Shown here piece by piece: positions 16,632-25,291 of a DNA stretch of 43,285 nt (position 1 is the first letter of the stretch; every line of letters begins with the position of its first letter). This DNA comes from a virus: the IMG/VR virus record IMGVR_UViG_3300020193_000041, positions 1-43,285 of that record; one strand, 5' to 3'. The notes below the pieces were generated by a model. It was not told the origin of the DNA, made no database searches, and saw only the letters and a program-made list of their open reading frames with translations. The position numbers and the translations under genes are program-made.

Positions 16632-17261
16632 ATGCCTATTTCACAGCGTACAGACCCTCTTCGTAACTTTAAATTTCAAATTCAGATTGTGGGTGATACC
16701 CATTTAACCACTCACACTGGTGGTTTGGGTGGTCTTGGCTTTGCAGAAATGTCGGGACTTAGCGTCACCAACGAACTCATTGCCTACCGTGAGGGCGGCA
16801 TGAACACCCATCCACATAAGATGGTGGGTCAGTCGGACTTTCCGCCAGTTTCGTTCAGTCGTGGTGTGTTTGCCAATCAATCGCAAATGTGGAAATGGCA
16901 GACCTTTATGCATTCGTGGCAGCAGGGAGCAGGGGTGGCAGGAAGCACTGGACTATTGATGATGGGCGGCGCAAATGATTATCGTTGTAACATTATTGTG
17001 AGAGTTTTTGACCACCCCTACACCGCAAATGATAACAATGGCGGTTACTATCAGCGAACTGACCTTCCTGCGGATGATACTAAGCCTGGTGTTGCCCGAC
17101 TTGGTTTTAAACTCTTCAATTGCTGGCCTGGTGTCTTTGCAATGAACGGTCTCAATGCTGGTGATAACGGTATCCTGATTCAACAAATGACTATCCATCA
17201 TGAGGGTTTTGTAATTGCCTTTACTGGAACAGAATTGGATGCGTTAGCACAACTAGGGTAA
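16632..17261 (+). CDS. Tail tube protein, T4 gp19-like
   Basis: The protein has 209 residues. It builds the inner tube that crosses the envelope on contraction. The sequence DPLRNFKFQIQIVGD, then GFAEMSGLSVTNELIAYREG and FPPVSFSRGVF, fits the phage T4 gp19 family, where an N-terminal beta strand is followed by a G-F-x-E-x-S-G-L motif. It lies nine bases after the sheath stop with TAAGGAGT as ribosome site. It is somewhat longer than the average of about 150-170 residues, with an insertion around residues 120-150. Confidence 0.93.
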   Translation: MPISQRTDPLRNFKFQIQIVGDTHLTTHTGGLGGLGFAEMSGLSVTNELIAYREGGMNTHPHKMVGQSDFPPVSFSRGVFANQSQMWKWQTFMHSWQQGAGVAGSTGLLMMGGANDYRCNIIVRVFDHPYTANDNNGGYYQRTDLPADDTKPGVARLGFKLFNCWPGVFAMNGLNAGDNGILIQQMTIHHEGFVIAFTGTELDALAQLG

Positions 17262-17281
17262 TACAACTTTACAAGTTAAAT

Positions 17282-17292
17282 AGGAGCACAAT
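17282..17292 (+). promoter_or_regulatory. Conserved initiation leader AGGAGCACAAT
   Basis: Eleven bases before the chaperone ATG; the same leader occurs at 28924-28934 (AGGAGCACAAC) and 39890-39900 (AGGAGCACAAT). Confidence 0.6.
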
Positions 17293-18090
17293 ATGAACAG
17301 TACACAATCATCGGCTGTCGCTTTTAACGAGGCGTTGGTAGAGCCAGCACCACGTGTAGCCCTTCCAACAAGTCTTAAAGTTGCTTTAATGCGTGGTCTT
17401 TTAAGCCCTCTTGATAACGAATGGCAAATGTCGGCAGTAGTCAGGGAATTAAACGGCACTGATGAGGAGGCGTTGGCGGCTTTTGACGTGCAAAAAGGCG
17501 TATCGTATTCTGAATACATGACGAACATGCTAAAACGAGGCGTGACATCTATTGGAAACATTGATGTGCTAGGTCGTGCAGAAATAATTGATGAACTTAT
17601 CATCGGTGACCGTGACTTGTTGTTTCTTGGCGTGTTAAAAGCGACTTATGGGCGTCATCGTGAGTTTCAAGTATCTTGTCGTGAGTGTGAGGGTAGTAAC
17701 GACGTAACAATGGACCTTGAAAATGATTTTAAAATGGAAGAACCAAAACACGATTTACACGAAACAATGAAAATAAAATTAAAAAACAGCACGGTTGTGG
17801 AATTGAAATATCCAACTGGAGGAGACAGTCAAGTCGCCAGTAAAAGGGGAAAGACTACTGCGGAACAAAATACATACATTATTTCTCGTTGCGTTGTATT
17901 ACAAGGTAAAAATGATAACGACAAAGAGGCGTGGGCAAGGGGATTGTCATTGGCTGACCGTAACAAATTGGTCAAAGCCCTCTTCTCAGCGCAGCCAGGG
18001 CCTCGTATGAAAGAGGTGGAAACCCAATGCGCCCACTGTAATGCTAAAATTGTATTAGCACTAGATTGGGTCTCACTTCTATTTGGCTAA
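17293..18090 (+). CDS. Tail assembly chaperone/baseplate gp26-like protein
   Basis: The protein has 265 residues. It lies between tube and tape measure, the standard place for the tail assembly chaperone, and resembles the phage T4 baseplate gp26-type family. That family has an N-terminal region, a mid-protein zinc knuckle (CRECEG near 133-138) and a C-terminal CAHCNAKI (near 249-256), which together may bind one zinc. IIGDRDLLFLGVLKATYG is characteristic. The ribosome site AGGAGCACAAT before the ATG is repeated at two other genes. Its 3' end overlaps an open frame at 18065-18232 that could be read by frameshift. Confidence 0.75.
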   Translation: MNSTQSSAVAFNEALVEPAPRVALPTSLKVALMRGLLSPLDNEWQMSAVVRELNGTDEEALAAFDVQKGVSYSEYMTNMLKRGVTSIGNIDVLGRAEIIDELIIGDRDLLFLGVLKATYGRHREFQVSCRECEGSNDVTMDLENDFKMEEPKHDLHETMKIKLKNSTVVELKYPTGGDSQVASKRGKTTAEQNTYIISRCVVLQGKNDNDKEAWARGLSLADRNKLVKALFSAQPGPRMKEVETQCAHCNAKIVLALDWVSLLFG

Positions 18091-18232
18091 TCTAGTCAAA
18101 ATATATTGGGAGTACGAAGCGATTGCCTCTACGTATGGAGGTTTTGGTCTAGAAGACCTGAAATCCATGACAGTAAGACAACGAGCGTACTGGTTTCGTA
18201 TGGCTCGTTGGAAAAACTCTACTGGAGGTTAA
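18083..18232 (+). CDS. Second tail-chaperone reading frame (frameshift product or small gene)
   Basis: A frame offset by +1 (equivalently -2) from the upstream gene encodes about 49 residues, ANLVKIYWEYEAIASTYGG, then FGLEDLKSMTVRQRAYWF and RMARWK. The frame opens at 18065 after a TAG and the first near-start codon is TTG at 18083. There is no Shine-Dalgarno. The product has clear coding character and sits just before the tape measure gene. In many phages the second chaperone is made only as a fusion by programmed frameshift. Likely product: an extension of the 265-residue chaperone. The exact shift point, within 18065-18090, is not determined. Confidence 0.65.
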   Translation: MANLVKIYWEYEAIASTYGGFGLEDLKSMTVRQRAYWFRMARWKNSTGG

Positions 18233-18235
18233 TCC

Positions 18236-21103
18236 GTGGTAGACAACAACGAGCCTAACTTAGCAACAGGAGGTCTTGGCGGCAATAGTGCTGCTGAAGG
18301 CACTGCGGCTAGTGCCATGGGCAACTCCGTTGTCAACTCACGACTCAGCGTTGACTTGACCATGCTAAAAGGTCTTAACGAAGAACTTACCAAACTTGAC
18401 AGCAATGTAAAAAAGATTAAAGACAAGTTTAAGGCCCTTACTAAAGAAGCAAAGGACCTTACTACCCAGTTAAATAAAGCAGCCACTGCTGTGGGCAAAG
18501 TGAGTGGTACCGCTGATTCCTCTGGGTACATAGACACGTCAAAAGGTATGCCCCCTGCGGCATCTGCGCCTCCTCCTGGAACTGGTGGTTCTGGAATAAG
18601 CACCGAAGCCGCCGATGCGGTTGCTATTTTGGCTCAATTGGGAATAGGCCCTCCTGGACTTGGAGCAGCAGCCGCAGCCGCAAGTGGTGGTACTAAAACG
18701 GCTGGTGGTGGTAATGCTTTACAAAGGATTACTGGCTCAAAGGGTTTTGAATTTCTACAAATGGCTATTAGAGAAATTGATAACCGTGTAGACAGAAACA
18801 AACAATACGCTTTGCCTGCTGACCGTTTGAGTGTCGTGTTACAACAGCAATACAACATGAGCCAAGGACAAGTACAACGTGATTTGCGTGACCCATTACG
18901 ACAGTACAAACTTGGGTATGGTGGTATCAATGAACTGTTAGCAATGCAGTCTCGTACTGGTTTGAACGCACGCATGCAGGCAGGTTCTATGGAATCATTG
19001 CGTGCATTGACGGGCTATTCAGCAAGTGCTGGAGACGTTACTAATTACATTGAAAGCATGGCGCAGGCCGACACTGTAAACCGAATGTTTATGATGACGG
19101 GAACAAGTCTTTACGGCATTGGTGGTCAACAAAAGTCGGCAATGCAGGTAAATCAAGAACTTATTCAACGGCTTGGTTTGAACAATCGTGAATTAATCCA
19201 AGGTGGTCGTCAGCCTGGGTCGGTTCTTCGCCAACGTTTGTCAATGGCTGGATTGGACGAGGGGGCGCAGGACATGCTCCTTCAATACGCAGAATCTAAT
19301 ATCTCATTTAAAGAACGTGGCGGTCAGGGCTACTACGACCCATCAAATAAAACACACCGTAGCATAATGGGAATTGAAGGAAACTACGCAACTCAAGAGG
19401 AAGAAACTACCCGCACTGAAGTAAGTCGTGAAGAACAAATGTACAAACGACAGGCAGACAACTATGCACAAATGGAAAAGAACCTTCAAGCAACCAACAA
19501 GGCGTTAGAGAAGTTTGAAGACTTTTTGTCAAGCATTATTGGTGCTCGCACCTCAATACGTGGAAACCCAATTGCCAAAATGACACAGATGTTAGGAATG
19601 GGCTTGGCCCCATTCTTTCCGCAGATTGGTATTCCCTTGATGGCTATTGGCGGTGTTCTTGGTGACGGTGGTGAAGGTGCAGGAACAGGACGTATTCAGG
19701 CTAGGAATCCAACTAATAAAGTTCGTGCTGGAAATCAAAACGTTCTTTTGTCACAACTAAAGCCAACGTTGCGTGAGCCGTTGGAGCGTTTGATGACAGA
19801 CCGCCCTGGAATCACCATTATGAAAGGGGGTGCTTACCGAAGCCCGCAAACACAGGACGCATTGTTTAGGTCACGTTACGTTAAAACAGACAGAAAAACA
19901 AACACGTATTTTGAAGGGTCATATTGGGAAAAGAAACCTGGTGAACCAATGACTGCCCCTCCAGGGTTGTCGTACCATGAAATTGGCTTGGCAGCAGACC
20001 TTAACTTTGCATCTAATGAAGATGTAATGTGGTTGCAAAGAAATGCAAGTAAATACGGTCTTGATGAGTTTTCACGTAACGATGAGCCTTGGCACGTTCA
20101 GCCTAGTGTAATTCCTGCCAGTCGTAGAAATTACGAGGAGGGCGGAGCGCCGCTGGGAACTGACCGAAGTGGTATTGGTAGGTATCAATCTGGAACTACT
20201 GGAGAAACTAGGGAAACAAGTCCATATGGTCAAACTGCTGGTCAGATGACTAGTGGTATTGAACTGTCAACGGCGATTAAATCGCAGTTGTCCATTGCTG
20301 AATCCATGGCCTCTTTTGCAGCAGAGCGACAAGTAATCATGTTTGATAATAGTCCAGAAGGTAATTTTGCAGGCGCTGGAGGTGGATTAAATACGGGAAC
20401 GCCAAATAAAGTTGCATACAGCCCTGGTAAAATTCCTCCTGGCTTCTACTACAGAACGACTCCAGCATATGGTGGTTGGGGTTATTTTGTTCCTAAAGAT
20501 TTTAAGGCTGCGGATATAGACGCATTGCTTAAAAATGAAACAGGTGGAAATTATAAAGTAGGTGGTCCATCAACAACTAATTCACACGGAACGTTTTGGG
20601 GTGGTTTTAACATAAGCGACTACAACTGGAATCGCATTAAAAAGGGTCTTGCTGGTCTTTCTACTGATAAAAAAGGATTGCACGGAAGAACTTACGATAC
20701 TTCAAAATGGGCTGACCATGCAAACGATACGATAGCAAATCAAAGATTGGGAGTGGAGTACCATCTTGATTCAGTAATGGCACATGATGGTTATGAGGGA
20801 ATTGTTAAGGGACAAGTTAATTGGCCTGGTGTTGGCAAATTACCGTCAAAATACTTAGGCCCAGGTACTAAAATCTCCACTATTGGTGACCCTTTTGATT
20901 ATTCCCCTAAGCCAACATCGGCTACATCACCAACAACTTCCGCATCTATGAAAGCGGTAACCAACAATTCAACGTTTAATATTAATCCTACAATTAACAT
21001 GACGGCATCTGGTTCTATCCCAATAGATGCCACCAAGTTAGCAAAAGAAGTATCTAAACTTATTGAACGTGAAGTTAAAATGATGAATGTGAGGACATCG
21101 TGA
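18236..21103 (+). CDS. Tape measure protein with muralytic domain
   Basis: The protein has 955 residues and a GTG start with GGAGG at 18224-18228. It sets tail length and may help DNA entry. The N-terminal part has a coiled coil (about 40-90) and an Ala/Gly-rich hydrophobic stretch near 130-150. A second hydrophobic segment at about 455-480 (GMGLAPFFPQIGIPLMAIGG) fits a membrane-inserting region. Residues about 530-625 form an M15 peptidase-like domain: AYRSPQTQ, SYHEIGLAADLN, EPWHVQP. Residues about 755-865 (LLKNETGGNYKVGG, SHGTFWGGFNISDYNW) resemble a lysozyme/transglycosylase-type fold with a possible catalytic Glu in NETGG. The C-terminus is Asn/Thr-rich then helical. Confidence 0.85.
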   Translation: MVDNNEPNLATGGLGGNSAAEGTAASAMGNSVVNSRLSVDLTMLKGLNEELTKLDSNVKKIKDKFKALTKEAKDLTTQLNKAATAVGKVSGTADSSGYIDTSKGMPPAASAPPPGTGGSGISTEAADAVAILAQLGIGPPGLGAAAAAASGGTKTAGGGNALQRITGSKGFEFLQMAIREIDNRVDRNKQYALPADRLSVVLQQQYNMSQGQVQRDLRDPLRQYKLGYGGINELLAMQSRTGLNARMQAGSMESLRALTGYSASAGDVTNYIESMAQADTVNRMFMMTGTSLYGIGGQQKSAMQVNQELIQRLGLNNRELIQGGRQPGSVLRQRLSMAGLDEGAQDMLLQYAESNISFKERGGQGYYDPSNKTHRSIMGIEGNYATQEEETTRTEVSREEQMYKRQADNYAQMEKNLQATNKALEKFEDFLSSIIGARTSIRGNPIAKMTQMLGMGLAPFFPQIGIPLMAIGGVLGDGGEGAGTGRIQARNPTNKVRAGNQNVLLSQLKPTLREPLERLMTDRPGITIMKGGAYRSPQTQDALFRSRYVKTDRKTNTYFEGSYWEKKPGEPMTAPPGLSYHEIGLAADLNFASNEDVMWLQRNASKYGLDEFSRNDEPWHVQPSVIPASRRNYEEGGAPLGTDRSGIGRYQSGTTGETRETSPYGQTAGQMTSGIELSTAIKSQLSIAESMASFAAERQVIMFDNSPEGNFAGAGGGLNTGTPNKVAYSPGKIPPGFYYRTTPAYGGWGYFVPKDFKAADIDALLKNETGGNYKVGGPSTTNSHGTFWGGFNISDYNWNRIKKGLAGLSTDKKGLHGRTYDTSKWADHANDTIANQRLGVEYHLDSVMAHDGYEGIVKGQVNWPGVGKLPSKYLGPGTKISTIGDPFDYSPKPTSATSPTTSASMKAVTNNSTFNINPTINMTASGSIPIDATKLAKEVSKLIEREVKMMNVRTS

Positions 21104-23169
21104 GTAATTATAACCCAACCAGTAAAGATTACGAGGATTTAAAAAATGTCAATTTTCCTAATTATGGAAGACTTTTAGAAAGTCAGGGTAAGCCAGAAGA
21201 TGGTAAGGCCAATCATCCCTTCTTTTTTCCTGGTAGTAAGCCTCCACATATTAACAAAAACATGGGAGGAAAAAACGACGTATTTAGACCGTTGTCAAAA
21301 ATGCGACGTGGTTTTATGCGAAGTATTCTGTTTGACACAGGCGGAAATAACACGGTTCTAGGAACGAAAAGGACTGGTAATGTGCGTTTAAACTTTCAAT
21401 TTAATCCAGAATATATTGAACGTAACGTGGCGCAAAGTCAGGGAGCGGTAAACCCATTGCTGCAAAACCCTGCAAACCTGACTCAGCCTGTTCCAGGAAC
21501 GGCTTCATTTAATTTTACAATGACCTTTAATCGTGAATACGAAGTTGCAAATCGTGACCGAGATTTGGAATTTAGATTTAAAAATGCTCCTGCAAACGAC
21601 CTTACTTTTTCTAGTTCTGCCGATTTTACAACTCAGTCAATGCTTGGGGAATTGAGTAACCCACAATATTCTGGGGTGCTGCACGACCTTTCTATTTTTG
21701 ACAAAATAATTGGTCAAGGTATTTCTCAAGATGTTATAGAGACCATTGCAAAGTTTAATGCAAAAGTTGCTGAAATTCAACAGTCGTTGGCTGGTCAAGG
21801 AACCAACGCAAACCAGAACAATCAATTTGTTCAAGGCACTCCATTTAGTGAAGCCGCTTTTAAAAAAACATTGTCCGAAAAGAACTTTGGAAACTCTGCG
21901 TTTATTAATCCATTACCTGTTCGTATTGTGTTTGGCGATTTGTTTATGGTTGAGGGTTTTGTTACTGGTTCTGCCGTGGCATTCCAAAAGTTTAGCCATC
22001 AAATGATTCCAACAATTTGTCAAGTTAACTGCACGGTTCAGGCGTTGTATTTTGGATTTGCCAAGCGTAAGGCTTTCTTAACGGACAGTTTGGCAGATTG
22101 GTACAAGTCAGTTGTCACGCCATCTTCACAAGGTAGTGCTCAATCAAAAATTGATGCGCTTAAATATGTTAAAGATATTACACATGTGCAAATGTTGTGG
22201 AATCATTCCAATGACGACCCGCCTGCCAGAGGATTATCGGGTGACTATTACAATTTAGACATGCCTAACCAAGATTCTGACTACACAAAAGTGCTGGCCC
22301 CAACTAACACATGGGAAAAAACTAATGGAAGTAATGAGCGTTATGCTGGAAACAGTCAAGGATACATAACGTTGCGTCAGTGGTGGAACACGTTTAGCAA
22401 AATAGAGGACGGTACTAAAATAAACGTTACACCAACAACTGCTAAAACGTATTTAGAAATGGCGGAAGAAAAAGTGTTGGAAGGTCAACTAAGAAACATG
22501 CTGGGAAAAGCGGGAGGAAATCCTGGTGACAGCGATGCCTTTGTACAAAAAACTCAAGTGCCATCGGCTGACGCATTGTATACATACACGCCATTAATGG
22601 TTAGTTTTAGGTTTTTACATCCTTTAGTAAAATCAACTGGAACTCAGCGAGTAGCATCGTTACCAGATAATTCTTTTTTTCATTTGTTTAATTTAGAATT
22701 AACAAAATTGTATATACTTTATTCCTCTAATAAACGAGCACCGCAAAAATACGAAATAGACATTAAAACGTTAAGTTCTCAAGAAATTGACAATTGGTCT
22801 ATTGCTTGGAGAACGTGGGTTCCCGTTGGTAAAAAAATGGCAAACGGTAAAAGTTACACCCCTCATCCACTTGACCCAGGCACAACTAATGGTTGGCGTC
22901 GTCAAGCACCAAAATCAAAAACCGACGCCACCGATTTTTTTAAAGTGTATTGGGTTAGACCAAAAGATACCAGTGACGTTTTACCAAAGGCGTACGACTA
23001 TACTTTATATTATGAATTTGGCATGACTGTAAACAGCAACACGTATAAGTTAACAAATAGAATTACTTCTCAATATACTGATGATGCTCCGTTTTTAGTA
23101 AATAGCCTTAATCCTGCTGTTCAAAACACTATATGGGACTTAACTGTCTCCCCCTTTGGACTTGCATAA
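21100..23169 (+). CDS. Baseplate/tail protein following tape measure
   Basis: The protein has 689 residues and a GTG start overlapping the previous stop (GTGA). The region RIVFGDLFMVEGFVTGSAVA then FQKFSHQMIPTICQVNCTVQ (about 270-315) resembles the XkdP/gp53-type proteins that sit between tape measure and hub and often carry or precede LysM domains. A separate small LysM-like gene follows directly. The remaining sequence is Asn/Lys/Thr-rich and without recognised motif. Position in the baseplate cluster makes a baseplate or tail-tip role likely. Confidence 0.6.
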   Translation: MSNYNPTSKDYEDLKNVNFPNYGRLLESQGKPEDGKANHPFFFPGSKPPHINKNMGGKNDVFRPLSKMRRGFMRSILFDTGGNNTVLGTKRTGNVRLNFQFNPEYIERNVAQSQGAVNPLLQNPANLTQPVPGTASFNFTMTFNREYEVANRDRDLEFRFKNAPANDLTFSSSADFTTQSMLGELSNPQYSGVLHDLSIFDKIIGQGISQDVIETIAKFNAKVAEIQQSLAGQGTNANQNNQFVQGTPFSEAAFKKTLSEKNFGNSAFINPLPVRIVFGDLFMVEGFVTGSAVAFQKFSHQMIPTICQVNCTVQALYFGFAKRKAFLTDSLADWYKSVVTPSSQGSAQSKIDALKYVKDITHVQMLWNHSNDDPPARGLSGDYYNLDMPNQDSDYTKVLAPTNTWEKTNGSNERYAGNSQGYITLRQWWNTFSKIEDGTKINVTPTTAKTYLEMAEEKVLEGQLRNMLGKAGGNPGDSDAFVQKTQVPSADALYTYTPLMVSFRFLHPLVKSTGTQRVASLPDNSFFHLFNLELTKLYILYSSNKRAPQKYEIDIKTLSSQEIDNWSIAWRTWVPVGKKMANGKSYTPHPLDPGTTNGWRRQAPKSKTDATDFFKVYWVRPKDTSDVLPKAYDYTLYYEFGMTVNSNTYKLTNRITSQYTDDAPFLVNSLNPAVQNTIWDLTVSPFGLA

Positions 23170-23414
23170 TGCCTAGATACCTAAACAGTTACGATACAGT
23201 TGACAATGAATCACGTCTTGTATCCCTTCCTAAAAACGTTGTTACTCGTTCGTATTTTACGCATGTAACGGTGCAGGGAGATTCCTTTGCATCACTGGCT
23301 TTAAATTATTTAAACGATGAACAACGTTATTGGATGATTGCCGAACACAATCCACAAATTAAGTTTCCAGATTCTATTAACCCTGGAACCGTCGTAAGGA
23401 TTCCGTTGTTGTGA
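23169..23414 (+). CDS. LysM-like baseplate protein
   Basis: The protein has 81 residues from the ATG at 23169, which overlaps the previous stop by one base; an in-frame ATG at 23133 lies inside the upstream gene and is less likely. The pattern YFTHVTVQGDSFASLALNYL, then YWMIAEHNPQ, IKFPDSINPGTVVRIP, is that of a LysM domain (x-V-x-x-GD-S-x-x-x-IA, N-P-x-x-x-P-x-x-x-x-PG-x-x-x-x-IP). It resembles the T4 gp53-like wedge proteins in tailed phages, which bind in the baseplate or to peptidoglycan. Confidence 0.8.
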   Translation: MPRYLNSYDTVDNESRLVSLPKNVVTRSYFTHVTVQGDSFASLALNYLNDEQRYWMIAEHNPQIKFPDSINPGTVVRIPLL

Positions 23415-24583
23415 TTACAACAAACTTATCTACTCTTGGTATTAAATGGGACGTTCGTCTAGCCGATGCGCCGTTTTCTACTCGCTCTGTTCAACGTATT
23501 AAAGTTTCCTTTTCAGAAAATCAACACGATGTTGCAACACTTGAACTGGTTGGTGTCCCGACTGAGTACATTCATCAATACGTAGACAAACCAATTCAAT
23601 TGGTTGTACAAATTAGCGGAGGTAAACAACTTCAATTTTTTGGGTACGTGTCCCATGTAGAGGCACGTTCAGTGACGCACGAGGGTACTGTTGACCGTCA
23701 ACCTTTTCAACTTTACACCATGGTGTGTATTGGTTCGTCGCATCTTTTGCGTGGCGTAGACTCCACGGCATGGGAAAATGTCTCTTTGGAAACAATTGTT
23801 TCAACGATTGCACGACAACATCGGTTTGGTTACACCATTCCAAAAGATACGTATGTGTTCAAACGACTTGTTCAAACGGAAGAATCTTTATGGAAACTGC
23901 TTGTTAAGGCGTGCAATCAATTAGGTTATTGCGTAACACTTAGCAATGCCCACATCCATATTTGGGATATTGATAAGGCATTTGCACACCAACCTTCGTA
24001 CACCGTACTACAGGGAACGTTAAACAAACAAGTTGTATATTCTCCGTCTCCTGGGGATATTATCTCAATAGAATCAACAATCGGTGCTTCTGATGTTGTG
24101 GCACAAGTTGGTAATAAAACAGTGACGTACTTAAACGACGATGGAACATTGTCTAATGTTGATGCTTTTCAAATAACAGATACGCAATCCACTGCAATTA
24201 CTGAGACAAGTAGGTTCAATAACACTTTGTCGGTCAGCGTAGATTCTTTTGAAAAGGCAAAAAGGTACGTACAATCCAAAATTAAAGAAACGAATCAACA
24301 CTTTGCAGACGTGTTGATTTTTGGAGACCCGTCCATAAGACCTGGTGGAGTTGTCAACATCAACGGATACAAGGGAACATTTGATGGTTTTTGGTATGTT
24401 GAGTCTGTTTCGCACGAATTGTTAACCGACTCATTAACTACATTGTTAAAATTAAAAAAGAAAGGAAATTACGAAGTACTACCTAAGTTTCCATTGGTGC
24501 AGAGGTACGCTCCTGCCCCTTTGCCAATACTTATAAAGAACACGTGGGTTCAACAAAAGGAATACGCAAATGTCTACAACTAA
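23411..24583 (+). CDS. Baseplate hub protein, gpD/gp27-like
   Basis: The protein has 390 residues and a GTG start, overlapping the LysM gene (GTGA). It resembles phage late control gene D/T4 gp27 proteins: a first barrel domain with IKVSFSENQHDVATLELVG and LQFFGYVSHVEARSVTHE, a middle helical part with ESLWKLLVKACNQLGYCVTL, and a second barrel near SVSVDSFEKAKRYVQSKIKE and FWYVESVSHEL. It forms the central hub that carries the spike and connects to the tube. It overlaps the next gene by 14 bases. Confidence 0.87.
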   Translation: MITTNLSTLGIKWDVRLADAPFSTRSVQRIKVSFSENQHDVATLELVGVPTEYIHQYVDKPIQLVVQISGGKQLQFFGYVSHVEARSVTHEGTVDRQPFQLYTMVCIGSSHLLRGVDSTAWENVSLETIVSTIARQHRFGYTIPKDTYVFKRLVQTEESLWKLLVKACNQLGYCVTLSNAHIHIWDIDKAFAHQPSYTVLQGTLNKQVVYSPSPGDIISIESTIGASDVVAQVGNKTVTYLNDDGTLSNVDAFQITDTQSTAITETSRFNNTLSVSVDSFEKAKRYVQSKIKETNQHFADVLIFGDPSIRPGGVVNINGYKGTFDGFWYVESVSHELLTDSLTTLLKLKKKGNYEVLPKFPLVQRYAPAPLPILIKNTWVQQKEYANVYN

Positions 24584-24896
24584 GCACATTCACGGGGTTG
24601 TTTCTGGAGGGCCGCACCGAGCAGTGGTAACTTATGCTGATTCGGCGTCTGGTCAGGTTCGTGTAATAATACCCGCCGTTTTGGGCAACTCCGAGATAGC
24701 GCTGTCATTATTTGGTAGGTCTTTAACAAACTCAGGGTGGTCGGTTCCAGAAGTAGGGAATCAAATACTGGTGGGAACTGACGACAATACGTTTACGAAT
24801 GTCTTCTGGATTCAGACCGAAGGAACGTCTAAACTAGAAGAACGGATTGCCGCCTTGGAAACACAGGTGGCTCAAATACTGGAGGCATTGGCGTGA
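24570..24896 (+). CDS. OB-fold baseplate spike/hub protein
   Basis: The protein has 108 residues. HRAVVTYADSASGQVRVIIP, GWSVPEVGNQILVGTDDN and TFTNVFWI are the typical OB-fold segments of gp5/gpV/VgrG-type spike proteins (VxV-x-P, VGD-V-V-V, V-L). The C-terminus is a short coiled coil (KLEERIAALETQVAQILEAL), which would trimerise the protein. It is short and has no lysozyme or beta-helix spike, so either the spike is minimal or another protein supplies the tip. It follows the hub gene with overlap. Confidence 0.8.
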   Translation: MSTTKHIHGVVSGGPHRAVVTYADSASGQVRVIIPAVLGNSEIALSLFGRSLTNSGWSVPEVGNQILVGTDDNTFTNVFWIQTEGTSKLEERIAALETQVAQILEALA

Positions 24897-25291
24897 AAAC
24901 TTTTAGTGTACCTTTTAGGTTTGAATTTGGGTCGGTTGCTGAAACAAACAGTATTGACAACATTGTAAAACAGCAAATTGCAGATTACTTTATGACAACT
25001 ACTGGCGAACGAATTATGCGTGCTGGATACGGTGGTAATTTGTCATCGTGGATATTTGAAATAGTTGACCCATTGCTTTTGCAAGATTACAGAACAGATG
25101 TATTAAGTGACGTAAACACGTATTTGTCTTTTGGACAAGTAACCGACTTTTACCTACAGGACGAGTCGGACAGCATTTACAATCCCGACAACACAATGAC
25201 GCTTGTTGTTAAGTACGTCGTTGCTCCAAGAACTGTGTCTACGGTAAAATTAACGGTTGGAACAATGTTTACTGAAGAAAGTGAAATCTAA
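24893..25291 (+). CDS. Baseplate wedge protein, gp25-like
   Basis: The protein has 132 residues with a GTG start. It is of the gpW/gp25 family: SIDNIVKQQIADYFMTTTGE, R-I-M-R-A-G-Y-G-G and VDPLLLQDYRTDVLSDVNTY are the conserved parts of these baseplate wedge proteins. They link the wedge to the sheath and nucleate its polymerisation. It overlaps both neighbours by 1-4 bases. Gene order (OB-fold, gp25, J-like) matches other contractile tail systems. Confidence 0.9.
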   Translation: MKTFSVPFRFEFGSVAETNSIDNIVKQQIADYFMTTTGERIMRAGYGGNLSSWIFEIVDPLLLQDYRTDVLSDVNTYLSFGQVTDFYLQDESDSIYNPDNTMTLVVKYVVAPRTVSTVKLTVGTMFTEESEI

